This document shows positions 58,838 through 64,000 of a DNA stretch of 64,000 bases, piece by piece (position 1 is the first letter of the stretch; each line of letters starts with the position of its first letter). The notes under the pieces were generated by a model that did not search any database, was not told the origin of the DNA, and saw only the letters and a program-made list of their open reading frames with translations. The stretch spans positions 2,604,001 to 2,668,000 of the forward strand of contig NZ_AP012547.1 of the NCBI RefSeq assembly GCF_000828635.1, given 5' to 3'. Source of the DNA: Sulfuritalea hydrogenivorans sk43H (GTDB lineage: Bacteria; Pseudomonadota; Gammaproteobacteria; Burkholderiales; Rhodocyclaceae). Made by a program: the position numbers and the translations under genes.

Positions 58838-59757
58838 CAATTCGCCGACTCGCCAGCACCGTCCGCAAGGGATGCCGCCCCCGGCTCCGCCGGAGGCATA
58901 ACTTTTCCCGCTTCCTGCAGGGAATAATCGCTGATCAGCGCGACGTAGCGCGATGTCATTCCCATGAAGCGCAGGCGATCGGGACCGGGGACTTCGCCCT
59001 CCCATTCCAGGCCATTGCCGAGATCGCGGAAGTTCCAGGTCTGCATTGCCTTGGTGAATGCGGCCTCGTTGCGCTTGATCGAGATGCGGCAGGCGAACTG
59101 GCCGGAGAGCGACACATCGTCGGCCACGCGGTCGTCCAGCACCACCTTGCCCATGTCCATTTCGATCACGCGATTCACCAGCGCCGACACCTCGTTCAGG
59201 CGATGGCTGGATATCAGCATGGTGACGTCCTCCTGCCGCTCGGCGAGGAGTTCGAAGAATATCTTGCGCGCCTCGGGGTCGAGGTTGGCGGCCGGTTCGT
59301 CCATCACCAGCACCTTGGCATCGCGTCCGAGCGCGATCGCGATCAGCAGCTTCTGTTTCATGCCGCCGGAGAGCTTGACGAAAGGCCGCGCCAGGATCGG
59401 CGTCAGATCGAGGCCCAGGCGCTGCGCCAGTTCATGAATGCGCACCGGATCGGTGCCGCACAGAGCGGCGGAAAAATCGATCAACTGGGCCACCGGCATT
59501 TTCAGCGGCGGCGGCAGTTGCGGCACGAAACCGATCGCGCCCAGCACTGCCGTGCGCTCCTGGCGCGGATCGCGACCGTCGATCGTCACCTGGCCGTCGA
59601 AAGTGTATTCGCCCAGCAGGCAGCGAATCAGGGTGGTCTTCCCGGCGCCGTTGGAGCCGATCAGGGCGACGCGCTCGGACAGGCCGATGTCGAGGCTGAT
59701 GTCGTCCAGTACGCGAGTCTTGCGAAAGCTTTTTGCTACGTTTGAAAAACGGATCAT
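58837..59757 (-). CDS. nosF: NosF, ABC transporter ATPase for nitrous oxide reductase maturation
   Basis: 306 residues. Walker A GSNGAGKTT (34-42), signature LSGGMKQKLL (about 135), Walker B VLVMDEP and SSHR switch. The N- and middle parts are typical NosF. The last 20 residues (VMPPAEPGAASLADGAGESA) are encoded by a family B repeat and probably are an acquired tail. It is separated from nosH by 118 bases that hold a palindromic CGCAGATT element, so the mRNA may be processed there. Confidence 0.92.
   Translation of the reverse strand: MIRFSNVAKSFRKTRVLDDISLDIGLSERVALIGSNGAGKTTLIRCLLGEYTFDGQVTIDGRDPRQERTAVLGAIGFVPQLPPPLKMPVAQLIDFSAALCGTDPVRIHELAQRLGLDLTPILARPFVKLSGGMKQKLLIAIALGRDAKVLVMDEPAANLDPEARKIFFELLAERQEDVTMLISSHRLNEVSALVNRVIEMDMGKVVLDDRVADDVSLSGQFACRISIKRNEAAFTKAMQTWNFRDLGNGLEWEGEVPGPDRLRFMGMTSRYVALISDYSLQEAGKVMPPAEPGAASLADGAGESAN
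58843..58899 (-). repeat. Dispersed repeat family B, copy 4
   Basis: Minus-strand copy with CTCCGGCGGAGCC arms and the core variant GCATCCCTTGCGGACGG, ending GCTGGCGAGTCGGCG, a string also shared in part with family A. It encodes the NosF C-terminal tail up to the stop codon. Confidence 0.8.
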
Positions 59758-59786
59758 GGCTCGGAAGTAAGAACGAAAGGCGTTGT

Positions 59787-59864
59787 CCGCAGATTTCGCA
59801 GATTACACAGATTGAAAACCGAAATAGGGTTCGCCTTAATCCGCGAAATCTGCGAAATCTGCGG
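59787..59864. repeat. Palindromic CGCAGATT repeat element, copy 2
   Basis: CCGCAGATTTCGCAGATT (59787-59804) and AATCTGCGAAATCTGCGG (59847-59864) are perfect complements with a 42-base interior; a CACAGATTGAAA string follows the left arm as in copy 1. It lies between nosH and nosF. Confidence 0.85.
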
Positions 59865-59875
59865 ATCAAGGGTCT

Positions 59876-60856
59876 TCATAGCAGCTTGGAAAGGCCCTTG
59901 ACGTCGAAGGTAAGCGAACCCGTGGGGCAGGTGTCGACGCAGAGTCCGCAGCGGGTGCAATCGGGGCCGATCGGAATTTCGGTGTCCACCGCACGTCCCT
60001 TGATGACGGTATCGAGCACATGCGGGACCAGGCAGACCTTGCGGCAATCGCCTTCGTGGAAGCAACCATCGAGTTTGTACTTGATGCGCACCGGCGAGAA
60101 GATGCCGACCACGCCGTAAGTCAGGCCGATCGGACAGGCATAGCGGCACCAGGCGCGGCGCGAAAAGAACACTTCGAACACCAGCAGCGCCAGCACCCAC
60201 AACAGGGCCAGGCCCGGACCGTAGATCAGCGCCCGCGAGACGATGCCGGTCGGTGAAATCGCCTCGAACACGGTGTAGCCGGTGGCCAGGGCCAGGACCG
60301 CGAACACGATCCACGAGAGGGTGCGCAGGCGACGATCGATATTCTGGTCGGTCACCAGTTTCTTCTTCACCAGCCAGAGATGGATCTTCTCCGCGCCTTC
60401 CGCCAGAAGATGATAAGGACATACCCAGGAACAGAATGTGCGCCCGCCCAGCAGCAGCCAGAGGACGAACACCGTACCGGTGCCGATCACCAGATTGACG
60501 ATGATGTGCTTGTGCGCCAGCATCACCTGCAGCGCCGAGTTCAAGTCGATCAGGTGAAAACCGATGAAGCGCGATGCCGTCAGTGCACCTTCGAGAATCT
60601 GGATATCAAGCCAGAATGAAACCGTGAACAGCAGGTTCGCCACGACGAGCACCGCCCAGCGCCGGTTGCGCCATTTGTGCACCTTCTGCGCATTTTCATG
60701 CGCGACCATGGCTTCCTGCAGGCGCTCCTTGTTGGTGGCGCGCTTGAGGATGTGGATTTCCTGGGCACGCTCGGAAATCGCCCCTGGCTTTTTCGCCTCG
60801 CGGCCGAACATCACCGCGATCTGGTCGAAGAATCGGCGTTTGAGGTAGATATTCAT
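59876..60856 (-). CDS. nosH: NosH, NapH/NosR-like membrane iron-sulfur protein
   Basis: 326 residues from ATG 60856. Four to five membrane helices with the two C-x3-CP motifs of the NapH/NosR family (FCSWVCPYHL about 165; WCRYACPIGL about 253) and C-terminal ferredoxin-type clusters (CFHEGDCRKVC and CTRCGLCVDTCP). It would take electrons from the quinol pool toward NosG and NosZ. Overlaps the nosG stop (ATGA). The nosB-nosD-nosG-nosH-nosF order is that of clade II nos clusters such as Wolinella, in which no NosR is present. Confidence 0.9.
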   Translation of the reverse strand: MNIYLKRRFFDQIAVMFGREAKKPGAISERAQEIHILKRATNKERLQEAMVAHENAQKVHKWRNRRWAVLVVANLLFTVSFWLDIQILEGALTASRFIGFHLIDLNSALQVMLAHKHIIVNLVIGTGTVFVLWLLLGGRTFCSWVCPYHLLAEGAEKIHLWLVKKKLVTDQNIDRRLRTLSWIVFAVLALATGYTVFEAISPTGIVSRALIYGPGLALLWVLALLVFEVFFSRRAWCRYACPIGLTYGVVGIFSPVRIKYKLDGCFHEGDCRKVCLVPHVLDTVIKGRAVDTEIPIGPDCTRCGLCVDTCPTGSLTFDVKGLSKLL

Positions 60857-61701
60857 GTGTTCCACACCTCGCGCGCGTCGATCACGATACAGGTCGGCTC
60901 CACGGGGCAGATCATCTCGCAGACGCCACAACCGACGCAGGGTTCATGCACCACCGGCGACTTGCGCTTGGTGCCGTCCGGGGCAAACACGGTTTCGATT
61001 GAAATCGCTCCCTTGACCGGGCATTCGCGCACGCAAAGGTCGCACTCGGCGACATCATAGGGATGATCGGCGACGCGGATCGGCTTCCAGCGATTCACCT
61101 CCATGTAGCGCATGCGGCCCTTGAACGATGCCCCGCGCACTTGTCCCTTGAAACCCTTGCCCTGTATTGCAAGGCAGGCTTCCGGTCGCGTCAGGCGCGC
61201 GACGCCGATGCGCTCGCTCAGGTTCAGTGTCGGTTCGGCATCCTTTTCCTTGGCCTTGAGGATGGGTGCGGCTGCCAGTTTGGCGCCCTTGCGCACGCCG
61301 AGGAAGGCCGGCTTCTTGTAGACCAGCGACCCGGTGGGACACGCCAGGATGCACTGCACCGCATCGCAGGAGAAATCGCAGGCCTGCTCGCGCGCATCGA
61401 TGTAAGGTGCGCCAACGCCAAAACCGTCGACCAGGTCAGCAAGCTTGATCGCCTGTACCGGGCAGACCTGAACGCATTGCCCGCACTTGATGCAGGACGA
61501 CAGGAAATCCTTTTCGTCCAGCGCACCCGGGGGCCGCAGACGCTTTTTCTGGGCATAGACCAGGGGCAGATAGCCGGAGAGCGCAGCGCCCATCACCCCG
61601 CCGGTCAGCAGAATGGTGCGCAACACGCGACGGCGCGCCTGTTGCGCACGTTCCCGCGATTGAGGCGGTTTTCCGGCTGAAGGTGGTGTCGATTCGCTCA
61701 T
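60853..61701 (-). CDS. nosG: NosG, NapG-like ferredoxin with four iron-sulfur clusters
   Basis: 282 residues. An Arg-rich start and a hydrophobic stretch (RRRVLRTILLTGGVMGAALS, about 24-43) suggest Tat-type export or anchoring. Four cluster motifs follow: CIKCGQCVQVCP (70-81), the spaced CDFSCDAVQCILACP (about 108), CDLCVRECP (about 221) and CVGCGVCEMICP (about 256). Family NapG/MauM-like. Together with NosH it forms the electron route typical of clade II nos systems. Its start overlaps the nosD stop by 4 bases. Confidence 0.92.
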   Translation of the reverse strand: MSESTPPSAGKPPQSRERAQQARRRVLRTILLTGGVMGAALSGYLPLVYAQKKRLRPPGALDEKDFLSSCIKCGQCVQVCPVQAIKLADLVDGFGVGAPYIDAREQACDFSCDAVQCILACPTGSLVYKKPAFLGVRKGAKLAAAPILKAKEKDAEPTLNLSERIGVARLTRPEACLAIQGKGFKGQVRGASFKGRMRYMEVNRWKPIRVADHPYDVAECDLCVRECPVKGAISIETVFAPDGTKRKSPVVHEPCVGCGVCEMICPVEPTCIVIDAREVWNT

Positions 61702-63089
61702 TCTGTCACCTTACTCTTGATCAGTTGCGGCTTGGTGAAGCGCGGCTTGTCATCCTTCAGAGTCAGCTCCGGCGACGAAAAAGGCGCCAGTCGCTCAAGA
61801 AAATCCAGCAGTTCCATCACCGGCGAGTTCTTGAAGAACCGCGCCGGCGGCATTTCGATCCATATCTGGTCGGCGTAGGCATAGAGTTCGTAGGGCGTAT
61901 CGCCGATTCCGTTGTGATCGCGATCGAAGCCCTGGTAGTCGTCCCAGTAGTTGCCCCGCCATTCGTTGCGGCCGGATTCGCCGCGCCCGGCTTGCACCAC
62001 ATTGGTCAGGTTACCCTCAAAGACATTGTCGGTGACCACATTGCCGCCCAGTTCGCTGGTCAACTTTACCGCAATGCCGTTGTAGGCAAAGCGATTGTTG
62101 CGCACCCAGATCTTGCTGTCGGGCTGGAAGGGCGACAAATCGGAGCCGATGCCGACCGCGCAGTAGATGATCTCGTTGCCTTCGACTACCGCGTTGCTGG
62201 CCTCCTTGAACCCGACCGCCATGCCGGCGGCGCCGGTTGCATGGGAGATCAGGTTGTTGCGCAGCACTCCGCCCTCGGTGTACATGAAATACACGCCAAC
62301 GGAGTTGTCATAGAAGCTGTTGTCCTCGACCACGTTGTTGTTGGCGAACATGAAGTGGATCGAATAGCGGCTGCGCTTGCCGACATTCTTGCGATAGATG
62401 TTGTCGTGGGAATACCAGGCCACCATGTCGCGCGAATCGACCACCTCGTTGCCTTCGATCAGGTTGCGGTCGCTGTACCAGAGTCGCAGCCCGTCGCCGC
62501 GCACGCCAAGTTCGCGGGGCTTCGAACGTATCTTGTTGTTGCGCAGGACGCTGTCGCTCGACTGCTTCAGATCGATGCCGAACAGGCAGTTGTCGATCAC
62601 CAGACCCTCGATCACGTTGCGGTGACCACGCACATCCAGACACGAGTCGTCGGTATCGTGCGAATCGCCGGAGCCTGTCAGATGCAGGCCGCGCAATACC
62701 GCGCCGTCGGCTTGTAGCGAAAACACGGTACCCTTGTCGCCGGCGTCGATCGTCACCTGCCCGCCACCATCGATGATCAAGGGCTTGGTCATCACGACCG
62801 GGCCGGAATATGCGCCGGGCGGCGGACGCAGCGTCGAGCCCGCCGGTGCCGCATCCACCAGATCCTGGAACGGCTTCAAACCATGCACGCGCTTGTCGCG
62901 CTCATGGAGCATGTAGGTCGGCTTGGGCCGGTCCACGCCAACCCGCGGCGCGGTGGACAGGTCCGCTGTCGATCCGAAACCGGGGGGCTTGTCCTCGTCG
63001 GCGTCGCGGTCCGCGGGGCGCGCTACCAGCAGCGATGAGACACCGAGCAGCAAGGCAGGCAGCAAAGCCAGCCAGCGTTTCAGTTTCAT
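61698..63089 (-). CDS. nosD: NosD, periplasmic beta-helix maturation protein
   Basis: 463 residues. Signal peptide to ARP/AD (about 27), an acidic/polar segment (about 28-65), then beta-helix repeats (RNVIEGLVIDNCLFGIDLKQ and others) and the NosD end WRGNYWDDYQGFDRDHNGIG. Longer than the copy at 54721 because of the N-terminal segment. Lies in the canonical place between nosB and nosG, so it is probably the ancestral nosD of this cluster. It assists copper-sulfur centre assembly with NosFY. Confidence 0.93.
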   Translation of the reverse strand: MKLKRWLALLPALLLGVSSLLVARPADRDADEDKPPGFGSTADLSTAPRVGVDRPKPTYMLHERDKRVHGLKPFQDLVDAAPAGSTLRPPPGAYSGPVVMTKPLIIDGGGQVTIDAGDKGTVFSLQADGAVLRGLHLTGSGDSHDTDDSCLDVRGHRNVIEGLVIDNCLFGIDLKQSSDSVLRNNKIRSKPRELGVRGDGLRLWYSDRNLIEGNEVVDSRDMVAWYSHDNIYRKNVGKRSRYSIHFMFANNNVVEDNSFYDNSVGVYFMYTEGGVLRNNLISHATGAAGMAVGFKEASNAVVEGNEIIYCAVGIGSDLSPFQPDSKIWVRNNRFAYNGIAVKLTSELGGNVVTDNVFEGNLTNVVQAGRGESGRNEWRGNYWDDYQGFDRDHNGIGDTPYELYAYADQIWIEMPPARFFKNSPVMELLDFLERLAPFSSPELTLKDDKPRFTKPQLIKSKVTE

Positions 63090-63098
63090 GGCCGCGAC

Positions 63099-64000
63099 CT
63101 AGGAATTGCGCATTTGCCTGCGGCGCAGCAGCAGCGCCATCATCAGGCAGCCAAAGGCGACCAGCAGCAGCGCATAGCCCCAGTAGGGATAGGAATAGGT
63201 CGAGAACTGCGCCACCTTGCCTTCGCCAAACACGGTCGGCATGAATGGCTTGACGGTAAATGCCCCCCAGGGATGCATGTTGTGGCCGAAGAACCACAGC
63301 CAACCGGCGTATTCGATGACGAAGAACACGGGCATCAAGGCCGGCACCAATGCCAGCAGCAGCGAGAAGCCTCGGAACTTGGCCACGCCGGCGACCACGA
63401 TGGCCATCGCCACGATCAGGCCGACGATGACCCCGGTGGTGATGGTGCGCACGTTGTCGCCCCAGACCTTGATCTTGTCCGGCTCCTTGAAGAAGGTACC
63501 TGCCTCGCTGACGTAGGCGGCGATATGGGTTTCCATATGCCCCAGCACGAACTGATGCACCACCATCCACACCGCCACCGCGGCAAACCCTGCCGCCAGC
63601 ACCATCAGGCGCTTGCGGCCCTCCGGGGCGATGAAACCCAGCAGCATGACGACGAAAAAGCCGAAGAAGAACTTCGCCAGCGGCTTCTCCACCGGCGCAC
63701 CGGTGGAAATCGGGAACATGCCGACATAATGATTGATGGTGTTCATCTCGTGCACGCAGTCAAGACCTTCGGCATCCTTGTTGACGTTCTTCTGCGCATC
63801 GAGAACGGGGTTGTAGCGTTCCACGGTGTGATCGAGATCCTTTTGCAGGATCTCGCCGCTCATGCGGGTGCCCGTACCCGCGGCCCGGCAGCCGTTGTAC
63901 ACGCCATCGAAGTGGAAATGAATCCGGATGCCGTCAGGAAAGGCATCCTTCGGATAATTGGGCGCCGTCAGCGATACCCACCAGATCGGCGAGAAATAGG
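63099..64000 (-). CDS. nosB: NosB-like membrane protein, 5' end outside window
   Basis: The frame is open to the window edge (IWWVSLTAPNYPKDAFPDGI is read there), so the start and perhaps a signal peptide are missing; about 300 codons are visible. An initial periplasmic-type region with HFHFDGVYNGC is followed by a second segment (DCVHEMNTINHYVGMFP) and five to six membrane helices (about from codon 110 to the end), closing with a basic RRRQMRNS tail. Position before nosD and the sequence type match NosB of clade II nos clusters, whose role is unknown. nosZ is expected directly upstream, beyond 64000. Confidence 0.8.
   Translation of the reverse strand, partial: YFSPIWWVSLTAPNYPKDAFPDGIRIHFHFDGVYNGCRAAGTGTRMSGEILQKDLDHTVERYNPVLDAQKNVNKDAEGLDCVHEMNTINHYVGMFPISTGAPVEKPLAKFFFGFFVVMLLGFIAPEGRKRLMVLAAGFAAVAVWMVVHQFVLGHMETHIAAYVSEAGTFFKEPDKIKVWGDNVRTITTGVIVGLIVAMAIVVAGVAKFRGFSLLLALVPALMPVFFVIEYAGWLWFFGHNMHPWGAFTVKPFMPTVFGEGKVAQFSTYSYPYWGYALLLVAFGCLMMALLLRRRQMRNS

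Noticed and set aside
1-64000. CRISPR array, insertion sequence, prophage or integrase
   Set aside because: No evenly spaced repeat-spacer units, no transposase or integrase coding sequence and no phage structural genes were seen; the tRNA-Asp is intact without a neighbouring direct repeat or integrase.

Overview
The window is GC-rich DNA from a betaproteobacterium. The gene families (clade II-type nos genes, an MmsA/GMC catabolic operon, NosL-like and SCO-like copper proteins, HD-GYP signalling) suggest a denitrifying or facultatively anaerobic member of the Rhodocyclales or a relative. That assignment is inference; no rRNA gene is present to test it.

Left part (1-13.9 kb): the 3' end of a hybrid sensor kinase, an HD-GYP c-di-GMP phosphodiesterase and a third response regulator form a signalling operon. 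A minus-strand flavin/Fe-S oxidoreductase group, a parDE toxin-antitoxin pair with its operator and a tRNA-Asp follow. Next come a LysR regulator and a divergent mmsA - GMC dehydrogenase - metallo-beta-lactamase operon with 4-base overlaps.

Middle (14-31.7 kb): a B-family heme-copper oxidoreductase cluster (small subunit, CuA subunit, catalytic subunit, heme O synthase, SenC). Its catalytic subunit has Gln where oxygen reductases carry the cross-linked Tyr, as expected of NorSY-type nitric oxide reductases rather than of a terminal oxidase. Directly downstream, behind an FNR-type box, lie two cytochrome b6-like proteins fused to different redox modules: 2[4Fe-4S] plus MvhD, and [2Fe-2S] plus FAD/NAD reductase. 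A small membrane-anchored protein separates them. A second heme-copper-oxidase-like protein lacking the CuB His-His pair stands divergent from an SCO gene. A YdbL-like protein, a pyruvate-kinase-like protein and a caspase-like protein follow.

Right part (31.8-64 kb): denitrification and copper supply. nirN, an FNR-like regulator and two NosL-like proteins form one operon. Opposite it lies a TonB receptor - PepSY - tonB - exbB - exbD operon. An OprC/NosA-like copper receptor follows, then a long, tightly packed minus-strand series: TauE/SafE-like protein, copper P-type ATPase, small metal-binding proteins, TlpA-like thioredoxins, ABC transporter, SCO, nirJ, nosD, ubiA-like, tlpA, nosY, nosL, nosF, nosH, nosG, nosD and a truncated nosB-like gene at the edge. 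nosZ is probably just beyond position 64000.

Five TTGAY-N4-RTCAA boxes stand before the cytochrome b fusions, the nosL/fnr/nirN operon, oprC, nirJ and the SCO/ABC operon. They suggest one anaerobic (FNR/DNR-type) regulon linking NO and N2O reduction with copper uptake. The window also holds several families of short dispersed repeats, some lying in frame inside genes.
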